64,000 nucleotides of DNA from Curtobacterium sp. MCSS17_007 (lineage in GTDB: Bacteria; Actinomycetota; Actinomycetes; Actinomycetales; Microbacteriaceae): positions 806,001 through 870,000 of the forward strand of contig NZ_CP126257.1 of NCBI RefSeq assembly GCF_003234175.2, given 5' to 3'. Positions 1-6,929 of this stretch are shown one piece after another. Positions within the stretch are counted from its first letter, which is position 1. Each line of letters opens with the position of its first letter. The notes below the pieces were generated by a model. The model was not told the origin of the DNA, did no database searches, and saw nothing but the letters and a program-made list of their open reading frames with translations. Both the position numbers and the translations under genes were made by a program.

Positions 1-1
1 C

Positions 2-217
2 TACGGCACGACGGCGGAGGTGCTGCTCGGCCCCGCATCGCAGATCATGGTCGAGGTGGCGCCCGACGACGAGCTGGAGCCCGAGGACGAGGACCTCGTC
101 AACGAGCTGGCCCGGCGCACCGAGGCGGTGGGCGGCGGCCGGTTCGCGGACGCGGCCTCGTCGCACTCCGACGAACCCGAGGCGAAGCGACTGCGGACGG
201 AACCGCCCCAGGTCTGA
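2..217 (+). CDS. Partial small acidic protein, paralogue of the next gene
   Basis: The start lies before the window; reading from base 2 gives 71 codons and a TGA at 215-217. The segment GPASQIMVEVAPDDELEPED matches GPASELCVTVAPDDELEPED in the following gene, so the two are tandem paralogues. The tail after it is polar and differs between copies. I do not recognise the family and assign no function. There is no signal peptide or membrane segment in the visible part. Confidence is high that it is coding, because the similarity to the next gene is at protein level. Confidence 0.75.
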   Translation, partial: YGTTAEVLLGPASQIMVEVAPDDELEPEDEDLVNELARRTEAVGGGRFADAASSHSDEPEAKRLRTEPPQV

Positions 218-286
218 CGACCGGTTCCCCGGAGCACGGCCCGCTCGGTCCGGCACCACCCGACCCGACCCCTGGCCGCGGAACGC

Positions 287-324
287 ACACTCCGAGTGTC
301 CTTCGGGAGCGGGGAAGCTACCGT
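287..324 (+). promoter_or_regulatory. Promoter region with palindrome upstream of the small acidic gene
   Basis: A 13-base palindrome, ACACTC-C-GAGTGT (287-299), lies where the -35 region would be relative to a -10-like TACCGT at 319-324. It could be a repressor site. The following gene has a real leader with AGGAGGGG at 338-345, only about four bases from its GTG. Confidence 0.35.
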
Positions 325-347
325 CGGGGGAGACATGAGGAGGGGAC

Positions 348-695
348 GTGAAGTACATCCACTACGACGCAAGTCTGATCCTCACAGGTGATCTGATCGC
401 CGATGCGGTCGCCGACTACGCGGCGGTCCTCGGGGCGAACGCGCGGACCGACACGATCTCGGTCCCGAGTGTGGGCGACGACGGATCGGTGGCGACGTCG
501 ATCCTGCTGGTCGGGCCCGCGAGCGAGCTCTGCGTGACCGTCGCGCCGGACGACGAGCTCGAACCCGAGGACCCGGCGTTCATCCGACGGCTCCGGGACG
601 CGGCGCTCCGCGCAGGACCGTCCCTCCCCGTGAACGCGGACGGCGGGGAGCGCTTCCGTGGCGCCGAGGAACCGTCGGCCACGGAGCGGGACTGA
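348..695 (+). CDS. Small acidic protein of unknown function, tandem paralogue
   Basis: This 115-residue protein starts at a GTG preceded by a strong AGGAGGGG. It begins KYIHYDASLILTGDLIADAV, which looks like a beta strand followed by a helix, and contains the shared block GPASELCVTVAPDDELEPED at about residues 55-75. The C-terminus is charged and probably disordered. It is cytoplasmic by composition, with no membrane segment. The gene follows a paralogue in the same direction and ends at a strong hairpin. I do not recognise the family. The repeated, highly acidic APDDELEPED motif is the most informative feature and could be a partner-binding or DNA-mimic surface, but that is a guess. Confidence 0.75.
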   Translation: MKYIHYDASLILTGDLIADAVADYAAVLGANARTDTISVPSVGDDGSVATSILLVGPASELCVTVAPDDELEPEDPAFIRRLRDAALRAGPSLPVNADGGERFRGAEEPSATERD

Positions 696-727
696 TCGAG
701 TCGACGGAGCCGACCGTCACCGCGAGG

Positions 728-768
728 ACGACGAACGCCGCCGGCGAGGAGCCGGCGGCGTCCGTCGT
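728..768. terminator. Bidirectional hairpin terminator
   Basis: Arms at 728-745 and 751-768 pair with one mismatch around a five-base loop. It lies between the convergent genes ending at 695 and 787. Confidence 0.7.
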
Positions 769-786
769 GTGAGCCCGGGCGCGGGA

Positions 787-1074
787 CTAGGCGGCGAGGG
801 CCAGTTCGCCCTTGCGGACGGAGCCAGCGAGCAGGATGGTCCGGCTCGCCTCGCCCCGCCAGGAGCGGCCCGGGACGGTCCATCCCGCCTCGCCGTCGAC
901 GTCCACGCGGGCGTCACGGGTGACGAACAGACGGAGGTCGTCGGCAGGTATGCGGACGAGGTACTCGCGCTGCGAGCGGTCGTCGCGCACCGGGAACTCG
1001 GCGATGCGGTCGGGGGAGACGACGGGCGCCGCGAGTGCGGTCCCGGTGATGGTGATGCGGTCGTTGCTGGTCAT
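787..1074 (-). CDS. Small hypothetical protein, possibly OB-fold
   Basis: This 95-residue protein begins MTSNDRITITGTALAAPVVS at an ATG. The opening pattern, a strand of the type ITITGTALAAPVVSPD followed by VRDDRSQREYLVRIP, resembles the first strands of single-stranded-DNA-binding or other OB-fold proteins. It lacks the length and acidic tail of a genuine Ssb. It has no signal peptide, cysteine cluster or membrane segment. It stands alone on the minus strand with 370 bases of non-coding DNA upstream. The OB-fold reading is weak; a structure prediction would decide. Confidence 0.55.
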   Translation of the reverse strand: MTSNDRITITGTALAAPVVSPDRIAEFPVRDDRSQREYLVRIPADDLRLFVTRDARVDVDGEAGWTVPGRSWRGEASRTILLAGSVRKGELALAA

Positions 1075-1265
1075 GTGGTGCGGTACTTCCTGGTCGTTCG
1101 GCGCCCGGTCGAGTCGTGGTCGGCGGACTTCGTGGTCCGGCGCGACGCATCGACTGCGGGCGCGCACGTCGTGTCTCGACGTGCAGCTCGTCCGATCGGA
1201 TCGAGCGGTGGTCTCGGTGGAATGCGACCCGGCGGGTCGGTACGAGACGGGCTGGTGTGCGCGAG

Positions 1266-1292
1266 TCAGATGGGTTCGCTGCAGTGCACCAA
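1266..1292 (-). CDS. Possible 8-codon leaderless leader peptide
   Basis: On the minus strand a -10-like TACAGT (1299-1304) is followed by exactly six bases and a TTG that opens an 8-codon ORF reading L-V-H-C-S-E-P-I and then TGA. It lies about 190 bases ahead of the gene starting at 1074. The spacing is the one seen at many genes in this window, but so short an ORF may be chance. Confidence 0.25.
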   Translation of the reverse strand: MVHCSEPI

Positions 1293-1383
1293 ATGAACAC
1301 TGTACGCCACCTTCGGCGAGACGTCCAGGAACACGGACGGGAGGCACGGTGCGACCGCGCACCCCTCCCTCGCAGGCTCGGTC

Positions 1384-1430
1384 GGCGCGCCCCGCGAGAC
1401 GCTTCGCGTCGCGGCTGAGCGGGGCGCGCC
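1384..1430 (-). terminator. Hairpin downstream of the PEP-mutase-family gene
   Basis: GGCGCGCCCCGC at 1384-1395 pairs with GCGGGGCGCGCC at 1419-1430. A smaller inner stem is also possible. It follows the stop of the minus-strand gene at 1445. Confidence 0.6.
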
Positions 1431-1444
1431 CGTCCGGTGGTCCG

Positions 1445-2221
1445 TCAGTTGAGGGAGGGGGTGTCCTCCGGCACGACGCCGTCGCCGTACAGGTCGGTCG
1501 CCAGGTCACGCAGGGCGCGCAGCGCGACGCGCTGCGTGAGCGGTCCGTAGGAGATGCGGGCGACGCCGAGCTCCTGGTACTCGGCGGCGGGCAGGGCGCC
1601 CGGCAGCCCGATCACCGACAGCTTGCCCCGGCCGAGCCCGTCGACGAGCCGCTCGACGACGTCGCGCTGGATCGCGCCGGGCACGAAGACGAGGGCCGCG
1701 CCGTTGTCGAGGAAGGCCTTGCCGCGGACGATGGCGTCCTCGATGCTCTCGTCGATCGGCCGGTCCCCGCCACGGGCGATCGCGTCGGTCCGGGCGTTGA
1801 GCTGGAAGGCGACGCCCTCGGCCTCGGCCGCGGCGGTGATCGCGGCCACCCGGGCGACTGCTTCGTCGAACGGACGGAGCCGGTCCTCGACGTTCGCGCC
1901 GACGATCCCGGCGGCGATCGCGCGTCGGATCGTCTCCGCCGGGTCCTCGTACCCGTCGTCGAGGTCCGCCGTGACGGGCAGGTCCGTTGCGGCGGCGACG
2001 GTCGCGGCGCCCGCGAGGGCCACGTCGAGCGGCATGCCGCCGTCCTCGTAGCCGTGGCTCGCGGCGATGGAGTGCCCGGCCGTCGCGATGGCCTTCGTCT
2101 CCGGCAGGTCACTGACGACCTTCGCGCTGATCGCGTCCCACACGTTGACGACGCGCAGGATCTCGGGGGCTTCGTGCAGCTGCTTGAGGGTGGTCGCCTT
2201 GTCGGCGGTGCTCGTGCTCAT
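1445..2221 (-). CDS. Isocitrate lyase / PEP mutase family protein
   Basis: This 258-residue TIM-barrel enzyme belongs to the PEP mutase / methylisocitrate lyase superfamily, which makes or breaks C-C or C-P bonds beside a 2-oxo acid using Mg2+. The segment VNVWDAISAKVV is the usual N-terminal substrate loop, TADLDDGYED (about residues 85-95) supplies the metal-binding acidic residues, and GANVEDR follows. The position of the catalytic K-K-C-G-H loop of true isocitrate lyases is occupied by other residues, so this is the short PEP-phosphonomutase-like branch of unsettled substrate. The start is fixed by the promoter spacing. It is monocistronic. Confidence 0.85.
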   Translation of the reverse strand: MSTSTADKATTLKQLHEAPEILRVVNVWDAISAKVVSDLPETKAIATAGHSIAASHGYEDGGMPLDVALAGAATVAAATDLPVTADLDDGYEDPAETIRRAIAAGIVGANVEDRLRPFDEAVARVAAITAAAEAEGVAFQLNARTDAIARGGDRPIDESIEDAIVRGKAFLDNGAALVFVPGAIQRDVVERLVDGLGRGKLSVIGLPGALPAAEYQELGVARISYGPLTQRVALRALRDLATDLYGDGVVPEDTPSLN

Positions 2222-2233
2222 GGAGCGAACGTA
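2219..2233 (-). promoter_or_regulatory. -10 element fixing the start at 2221
   Basis: Minus strand TACGTT (2228-2233), six bases, then ATG; predicts a leaderless transcript. Confidence 0.5.
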
Positions 2234-2389
2234 TCCGCGGAGCCCGCACGATGGAGCAGACGACGTCGGGTCGCGGTCATCGACCCGACGTCGTGTGCGC
2301 CCCGGACCCGCGCGGAACGCGACCGGACGGCGACGCAGGATGACGGCCGGACTCGCACCGGGCCTCCCGGTCGATGCATGCTGGGACGC

Positions 2390-3577
2390 ATGGCTGACGA
2401 CGAACAGGACCCGGTCGGCACGCTCCGCGGGGTCCGCACGAGCATCAAGTGGACGCGCTACGCGCCCGACGTGCTGCCCCTGTTCGTCGCCGAGATGGAC
2501 CACGACGTCGCCCCGGCGATCCGGCAGGCGCTGGTCGAGCGGGTGCAGCAGTCGGACCTCGGGTACCTGGACGGCCCCGGGCCGCTCGCCCCGGCCTTCG
2601 CGCAGTTCGCGCGCGACCGTTGGGGCTGGGCCGTCGACCCGGGTCGCGTGCACCTCGCGACCGACGTCAGCGTGGGGATCGTCGAGTCGCTGCGGCTCGC
2701 GCTGCCCGAGGGCGGGCGTGTGGCGATCACCCCGCCCGTGTACCCGCCGTTCTTCGAGCTCGTGGAAGAGGCGCGATGTCGGGTCGAGGAGGTCCCGCTC
2801 ACCGAGCAGTGGGGCGTCTACCGGCTCGACCTCGACGGGCTCGAGCGCGCCTTCGCCGACGGCGTCCGCGTCTTCCTGCTCTGCAACCCGCACAATCCGA
2901 TGGGACTCGTGCACGACCGCGCCGACCTCGAGGCGCTCGCCGAACTCGCCGCTCGGTACGACGTGCTCGTCATCAGCGACGAGATCCACGCACCGCTGAC
3001 CCATCCGGGCGTCCGCTTCACCCCGTTCGCGATGGTCGCCGAACCCGCCGGCGCCCGTAGTGTCTGCGTCACGAGCGCGAGCAAGGGCTGGAACCTCGCA
3101 GGGGTCAAGTGCTCCGTGATGGTGGCGGGGGACGACCGGACCGCGGCGCTCCTCGACACCCTGTGGGAGGAGGTCGCCTGCCGCACGAGCATCCTCGGCC
3201 TGCACGCGAACCTGGCGGCCTTCAGCCTGGCGACGGACTGGCTCGACGACGTCGTCGCCCGGATTGTCGCGAACGAGCGGTTGCTCGGTTCGTTGCTCGC
3301 CGAGCACCTGCCGGGTGTCGTCTACACGCGGCCGCGGGCCGGGTACCTGGCGTGGCTCGACTTCCGGGGGATCGGCCTGGGGGACGACCCGGCGGTGCCG
3401 CTCCGCGAGCACGCCTACGTCGCGCTCAACTCCGGGCTGGGGTTCGGCGCGCAGGGTCGTGGGTTCGCGCGGCTGAACCTGGCGTGCTCGCCGGAGACCC
3501 TGCGCGAGGCGGTCCACCGCATCGCGGCGGCGTACCCGTCGAGCGCGCAGGAGGGGCTGGTCTGGCACGTTGCGTGA
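2390..3577 (+). CDS. MalY/PatB-type aminotransferase, probable C-S lyase
   Basis: This fold-type I PLP enzyme of 395 residues opens with VRTSIKWTRYAPDVLPLFVAEMD, the signature of the MalY/PatB branch, which cleaves cystathionine or related thioethers to a thiol, ammonia and a 2-oxo acid. LLCNPHNPMG and ISDEIHAPL are the substrate and PLP-ring contacts. TSASKGWNLAGVKCS holds the Schiff-base lysine at about residue 228. R-LNLACS near the end binds the carboxylate. I chose the ATG at 2390; another in-frame ATG lies at 2378. The gene is divergent from the PEP-mutase-family gene. Cystathionine beta-lyase activity is likely, but the true substrate is open. Confidence 0.85.
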   Translation: MADDEQDPVGTLRGVRTSIKWTRYAPDVLPLFVAEMDHDVAPAIRQALVERVQQSDLGYLDGPGPLAPAFAQFARDRWGWAVDPGRVHLATDVSVGIVESLRLALPEGGRVAITPPVYPPFFELVEEARCRVEEVPLTEQWGVYRLDLDGLERAFADGVRVFLLCNPHNPMGLVHDRADLEALAELAARYDVLVISDEIHAPLTHPGVRFTPFAMVAEPAGARSVCVTSASKGWNLAGVKCSVMVAGDDRTAALLDTLWEEVACRTSILGLHANLAAFSLATDWLDDVVARIVANERLLGSLLAEHLPGVVYTRPRAGYLAWLDFRGIGLGDDPAVPLREHAYVALNSGLGFGAQGRGFARLNLACSPETLREAVHRIAAAYPSSAQEGLVWHVA

Positions 3578-3718
3578 GCGACACGCGCCGCGCGTCCGGC
3601 CGGGAGGCGCGGGTCCCCTGAGCAGGTCCATGGCGTCCGACAGGTCGTCGTTGTTCCTGCACACATCACGCGGGCCAGCAGTTCTCCACGAACTCGCCGA
3701 CCAGCATGTGCGTCGGCA

Positions 3719-3743
3719 ACGGGCCGAGCCAGGCTCGGCCCGT
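3719..3743. terminator. Short hairpin upstream of hicAB
   Basis: ACGGGCCGAGC and GCTCGGCCCGT pair around a three-base loop. It lies between the aminotransferase and hicA, in a 235-base stretch with no convincing gene. Confidence 0.5.
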
Positions 3744-3764
3744 GCAGTCAGCAACCCCGTTTCC

Positions 3765-3814
3765 GTCCAACGTCACTGGACAAGCTTGCCTACGTCTCGC
3801 TGGGCACGTACCGT
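3765..3814 (+). promoter_or_regulatory. Candidate hicAB operator and promoter
   Basis: GTCCA-N7-TGGAC (3765-3781) is a perfect inverted repeat suited to a dimeric repressor. It abuts TTGCCT (3786-3791), 17 bases and TACCGT (3809-3814). That -10 overlaps the hicA start codon, so a transcript from it would begin inside hicA. Either another promoter serves hicA or these boxes serve hicB alone. Confidence 0.35.
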
Positions 3815-4019
3815 GAAGCGTGCGGAGCTGCTCCGACGACTCGATCGACTCGCCGCCGGAGCCGGTGTCGACTTCCGTCTCCACCGGCACGGTGGCCGGC
3901 ACGACGTCTACCGGTTCGGTCCGGCGACGGTCGTCGTGCCGCGGCACCGGGAGATCGAGGAGCAGACGGCCCGCGCCATCCTGCGGAACTGTGAGCGGAA
4001 GGACCGGTGGACGCCATGA
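3813..4019 (+). CDS. hicA: HicA-like mRNA interferase toxin
   Basis: This 68-residue protein has the layout of HicA toxins, a small dsRBD-like fold that cleaves mRNA: KRAELLRRL at the start, then FRLHRHGGRHDVYRFG with the catalytic-type His in the G-G-R-H segment, then a VVVPRHREIEEQTARAILRN helix. It starts at a GTG immediately before K-R-A-E-L-L, the usual family start. Its TGA overlaps the ATG of the next gene by four bases, so toxin and antitoxin are coupled with the toxin first, as is common in hicAB. Assignment by motif only. Confidence 0.8.
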   Translation: MKRAELLRRLDRLAAGAGVDFRLHRHGGRHDVYRFGPATVVVPRHREIEEQTARAILRNCERKDRWTP

Positions 4020-4393
4020 GCACGCACCAGGTACGAGCAGAACGCGGCGACCGCTACTGGGTCGTTTCGATCGACGGGCAACCGATGACCCAGGCGAAGC
4101 GGCAGAACGACATCGAGCCGATGGCCCGCGACTGGCTGGCGGCGGTGCACGACCGCGATCCGCAGTCCTTCGACCTCGCGGTCGAGGTCGTCATGCCCTC
4201 GGCCGCTCGAGAACACCTCGACCGGGCGAAGACGCTCCGTGAGACTGCGGACCGTGCGCGGTCGGAGGCAGCGCGGGAGACGGCGGCGGCGGCGCTCGCA
4301 CTCCACGAAGCGGGGCTCACGGTCCGGGAGATCGGTCCGCTGCTGGAGGTCTCCCACCAGCGGGCGCAGCAGCTGGTCGCGGCAGCCCGGTAG
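4016..4393 (+). CDS. hicB: HicB-like antitoxin with C-terminal HTH
   Basis: This 125-residue partner of HicA has an N-terminal HicB-type domain, ERGDRYWVVSIDGQPMTQAK followed by an acidic helix (MARDWLAAVHDRD). A C-terminal segment LHEAGLTVREIGPLLEVSHQRAQQLV is a clear helix-turn-helix. HicB proteins neutralise HicA directly, and the HTH lets the complex repress its own promoter; the palindrome at 3765-3781 is the likely site. The ATG at 4016 lies in an ATGA overlap. The linker at about residues 60-85 is Ala- and Arg-rich and probably helical. Confidence 0.8.
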   Translation: MSTHQVRAERGDRYWVVSIDGQPMTQAKRQNDIEPMARDWLAAVHDRDPQSFDLAVEVVMPSAAREHLDRAKTLRETADRARSEAARETAAAALALHEAGLTVREIGPLLEVSHQRAQQLVAAAR

Positions 4394-4417
4394 CGCCGCG
4401 GACGTCGGTGGGACGGC

Positions 4418-4606
4418 TCAGTCGTCGATGTACTGGTTGCGGCCGACGACGCGGATGCGCAGGTCGTCGTCGCGGTCCATGGCGAGGAACTCCCGCGCGA
4501 CCGGGCCGACGGACGACCAGCGCAGGACCTCGGTGATCGGGGTCCCCTCGATGAACACCTGCCACACGCCGCGCTCACGGACGGCCTGCACCTCGTACGT
4601 CGCCAT
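4418..4606 (-). CDS. Solitary HicB-like N-domain protein
   Basis: This 62-residue protein, with V-R-E-R-G-V-W-Q-V-F-I-E-G-T-P-I-T-E-V and REFLAMDRDDDLRIRVV, lines up with the N-terminal half of the neighbouring HicB but has no HTH. No HicA partner accompanies it on its strand. It runs convergent to hicAB, with its stop 24 bases from that of hicB. It could be an orphan antitoxin domain, a decoy or a relic. It appears intact and has its own promoter-like spacing. Confidence 0.65.
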   Translation of the reverse strand: MATYEVQAVRERGVWQVFIEGTPITEVLRWSSVGPVAREFLAMDRDDDLRIRVVGRNQYIDD

Positions 4607-4618
4607 GCCGCGAGCGTA
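4604..4618 (-). promoter_or_regulatory. -10 element fixing the start at 4606
   Basis: Minus strand TACGCT (4613-4618), six bases, then ATG. Confidence 0.5.
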
Positions 4619-4623
4619 CCGGG

Positions 4624-5082
4624 TCACCGCAGGCGCTTCTCGTACCACCGCAGGACCGGGACCGACCCGTCCGGCTTCGCCCAGTCCGCAGGAGAACGGT
4701 GGGTCATCCGCCACCCACGACGCTCGTAGAGCCGCCAAGCGCCCGGGCTCTCCTCGGTCACGTCGAGCCGGAGGAGCGGTGACTCCACGGAGCCCTCGGC
4801 AGTCGCCAGCAGGGCGTCGGCGGTGCCGTGCCCGCGGTGGTCCGGGTGGACCAGGAGGCGGGTGACCAGCGGCGCCGCGTCCGAGTCGGGAACGGCGAGT
4901 CCGACGTGACCGACCAGGCTGCCCGACGACCACGCGGTCCAGGCTGCGAGGTGCCCTGGTGGTGTCAGCCACACCGTCGGGTCGTCGGGCCAGTGCGCCG
5001 GGTAGCCGTCCTCGTCGTGCGTGCGCCGGAGCACGCGGACCAGGTGCTGCAGGTCGTCGTCGCGACGCGGTCGGATGTGCAC
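4624..5082 (-). CDS. GNAT-family N-acetyltransferase
   Basis: This 152-residue GNAT protein transfers acetyl from acetyl-CoA to an unknown amine. VHIRPRRDDDLQHL is the usual first strand and helix. VTRLLVHPDHRGHGTADALL (about residues 88-107) is the acetyl-CoA pyrophosphate loop, of the form H-R-G-x-G-x-A. LYERRGW near the C-terminus closes the fold. It lies just upstream of another minus-strand gene (4606), 17 bases away. The start is a GTG set by the promoter spacing. Substrate not predictable. Confidence 0.8.
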   Translation of the reverse strand: MHIRPRRDDDLQHLVRVLRRTHDEDGYPAHWPDDPTVWLTPPGHLAAWTAWSSGSLVGHVGLAVPDSDAAPLVTRLLVHPDHRGHGTADALLATAEGSVESPLLRLDVTEESPGAWRLYERRGWRMTHRSPADWAKPDGSVPVLRWYEKRLR

Positions 5083-5094
5083 TGCTCGACGGTA
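5080..5094 (-). promoter_or_regulatory. -10 element fixing the start at 5082
   Basis: Minus strand TACCGT (5089-5094), six bases, then GTG. Confidence 0.5.
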
Positions 5095-5119
5095 CCGGCT
5101 GGTCGGTTCCGCTCGGCGT

Positions 5120-5605
5120 TCAGAGGTCGAGCACCATGTGGACGTCGGCGCGGACGTACGGGCTCGGGGCGACCTCGTCGTGTCCGAGGTGCCGGAAGCC
5201 GAACGCCTCGTACAGGTGGACGGCGCTCGCCAGCCTGCTGTTGCTCTCGAGTGCGACGCGCTGCGCGCCGAGCGCCCGGGCACGGTCGAGCGCAGCGGCG
5301 ATCAGCTTCCGGCCGGTGCCGTGACCCTGGTGTGCTGGTGAGACCGCCATCTTGACGAGTTCGAACACGCGCTCGCCGACCGGCATGATCCCGATGCAGC
5401 CGATGACCTCGTCGTCGAGCCGTGCGACGAACACCGCGCCTCCGCGCTCGACGATCCGGCCGGTCGGGTCCCCGAGGATCGCGCGGTCCTCGTCCTCGAG
5501 CGTGAAGTACCGCTTGATCCACGCCTCGTTGAGGGTGCGGAACGCTGCGGCGTCGGCGGCGGACTCGAGTTCAGCGATGGTCAGGGTGGGGGTCGTCTCG
5601 GGCAT
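5120..5605 (-). CDS. GNAT-family N-acetyltransferase
   Basis: This 161-residue GNAT enzyme has LVKMAVSPAHQGHGTGRKLI (about residues 87-106) as motif A, with the Q-G-H-G-x-G acetyl-CoA loop, and LYEAFGFRHLGHDE as the C-terminal motif. NEAWIKRYFTLEDEDRAILGDP resembles the MarR-fused or free GNAT group with that N-terminal helix. It is divergent from the LysR gene across 68 bases, which makes it the likeliest LysR target. It is not closely similar to the adjacent 152-residue GNAT. Confidence 0.85.
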   Translation of the reverse strand: MPETTPTLTIAELESAADAAAFRTLNEAWIKRYFTLEDEDRAILGDPTGRIVERGGAVFVARLDDEVIGCIGIMPVGERVFELVKMAVSPAHQGHGTGRKLIAAALDRARALGAQRVALESNSRLASAVHLYEAFGFRHLGHDEVAPSPYVRADVHMVLDL

Positions 5606-5641
5606 GGACCCATCCTCGAACGGCAATCCGATCACGTCCAA
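5603..5641 (-). promoter_or_regulatory. Promoter of the GNAT gene, divergent from lysR
   Basis: Minus strand TTGGAC (5636-5641), 18 bases, GAGGAT (5612-5617), six bases, ATG. The -35 lies between this gene and the LysR promoter, where a LysR dimer would be expected to bind. Confidence 0.45.
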
Positions 5642-5661
5642 TACTCGTTCGTTCCGATCGA

Positions 5662-5676
5662 TAGGCTGTGTGCATG
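5662..5676 (+). promoter_or_regulatory. -10 element of the LysR gene
   Basis: TAGGCT (5662-5667), six bases, ATG at 5674. This favours the ATG over the in-frame GTG at 5668. Confidence 0.5.
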
Positions 5677-6552
5677 AATGTCGACCTGCGGCAACTCCGG
5701 GCGTTCCTCGCCGTGGCCGACGAGCTGCACTTCGGACGAGCCGCCGGGCGACTGCGCATCGCACAGCCGGCGCTGTCCCAGCAGATCCGTCGGACCGAGC
5801 GCGACCTCGGGGTGGAATTGTTCGTCCGGACCTCGCGCAGCGTCGCCCTGACCGCGGCCGGGCGGGTGCTGCAGGGACGGGCTCGCTCGCTGCTCGACCA
5901 GGCGCAGCGGGACCTCGACGAGGTCGTGCGGGTCGGGCGTGGGGAGGCCGGGCGGCTCGACGTCGGCTTCGTGGTGTCCGCGCTGCCACTCGGTCCGATC
6001 GAGCGCGTCCAGGCGTTCCGCCAGCGGTACCCGCTCGTCCGCGTCGAACTCGCCGAGGGCTACTCGTCGACGCTGCTCGCGCGCATCGTCCGCGGCGAGC
6101 TCGACCTCGCGGTGCTGCGAGACCCCGATCCCGATCCGGCGGTGCGGTTCCTGCCGTTCCGCTCGGAGCCGTTCGTCGCTGCCGTCCCACGCGGGCACCG
6201 GCTGGCGGAGCGGGCCTCCATCGCGGGGCCGGAGCTCGTCGACGACCCGTTCGTGTTCTTCCCCGCGGCAGCGGGCGCCGTCGCGACGGAGCGGAACCTC
6301 GCACCCGTGATCGCCGGGGGGCGCCGCCCGGAGGTCGTGCAGGAGGCGACGACGTGGGCCACCGTGCTGCACCTCGTCGGAGCCGGTCTCGGTGTCACGG
6401 TCGCGCCCGAGAGTGCGACGCTCGCCGCCCCCGACGACGTGGTGCTGCTGCCGCTGCGGGACGACCCGCACCGCAGCGAACTGGTCTGGGCGGTCAGGGC
6501 CGACGACGACCGCGAGATCCTCCGGAACTTCATCGCCGCCACCGAGCCCTGA
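5674..6552 (+). CDS. LysR-family transcriptional regulator
   Basis: This 292-residue protein has the standard LysR layout. A winged HTH (residues 1-62: LRQLRAFLAVADELHFGRAA, then AQPALSQQIRRTERDLGVEL) is followed by a linker helix and a two-lobed effector domain from about residue 90 that starts LDVGFVVSALPLGPI. It is a DNA-binding dimer or tetramer responding to a small molecule. The divergent acetyltransferase gene shares its promoter region and is the probable target, with autorepression. The effector is unknown. Confidence 0.88.
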   Translation: MNVDLRQLRAFLAVADELHFGRAAGRLRIAQPALSQQIRRTERDLGVELFVRTSRSVALTAAGRVLQGRARSLLDQAQRDLDEVVRVGRGEAGRLDVGFVVSALPLGPIERVQAFRQRYPLVRVELAEGYSSTLLARIVRGELDLAVLRDPDPDPAVRFLPFRSEPFVAAVPRGHRLAERASIAGPELVDDPFVFFPAAAGAVATERNLAPVIAGGRRPEVVQEATTWATVLHLVGAGLGVTVAPESATLAAPDDVVLLPLRDDPHRSELVWAVRADDDREILRNFIAATEP

Positions 6553-6579
6553 GCCGCGCCGTACCGCCGAGCCGCCCCG

Positions 6580-6648
6580 GCTCGAACCAGGGATCCGACA
6601 TCGAACCAGGACGCGCGGCCGGTTCGATGTCGAATCCGTGGTTCGAAC
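6580..6648. repeat. 28-base imperfect inverted repeat
   Basis: Arms at 6580-6607 and 6621-6648 match at 25 of 28 positions around a 13-base loop. Each arm contains the octamer TCGAACCA near one end and TCGAACC again near the other, so four related half-sites are present. It lies between convergent genes and could act as a bidirectional terminator, but its length and AT-richer sequence are unlike the other terminators here. Confidence 0.7.
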
Positions 6649-6674
6649 TCGTCGAACGCGCACCGCCTCGCCGT

Positions 6675-6929
6675 TCAGCCGAGCGGCAGCACCGGTGCCC
6701 GCTGGTCGCCGAGCTCGTCCTCGTGCCACGGCCGGGCACCGCGCAGTGCCAGGCCGAGCTGCACGAGCACGAACGCCACGTGCGGTTCGACGTCCGGGTC
6801 CCACGGACCCTCGACCCCGATTCCGAGCGCTCCGAGCTCGTCGTCCGCCTCGTCGCGGATGCTCAGCCGCCAGCGCCCGTCGCCCTGTTCCTCGACCACG
6901 GCCCAGCGTGCGGTGTCGAACCGGCTCAC
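6675..6929 (-). CDS. Small hypothetical protein coupled to the FBP gene
   Basis: This 84-residue protein begins VSRFDTARWAVVEEQGDGRW and contains RLSIRDEADDELGALGI, a predicted small beta-rich fold. It has no membrane segment or metal motif. Its GTG overlaps the TGA of the upstream FBP-domain gene as GTGA (6926-6929), so the two are translationally coupled and probably act together. Not recognised. Confidence 0.6.
   Translation of the reverse strand: MSRFDTARWAVVEEQGDGRWRLSIRDEADDELGALGIGVEGPWDPDVEPHVAFVLVQLGLALRGARPWHEDELGDQRAPVLPLG

Larger units (their letters stand above)
1075..1444. other. 370-base intergenic region
   Basis: Apart from the possible leader peptide and the hairpin at 1384-1430, I see no gene. 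The sequence around 1281-1304 contains CAGTG and CACTG arms around an AT-richer core and is the best promoter candidate for the minus-strand gene at 787-1074. Confidence 0.4.

Noticed and set aside
3666..3947. Minus-strand ORF across the gap before hicA and most of hicA
   Set aside because: It overlaps a recognisable HicA on the other strand and its own translation shows no domain; at most a relic.
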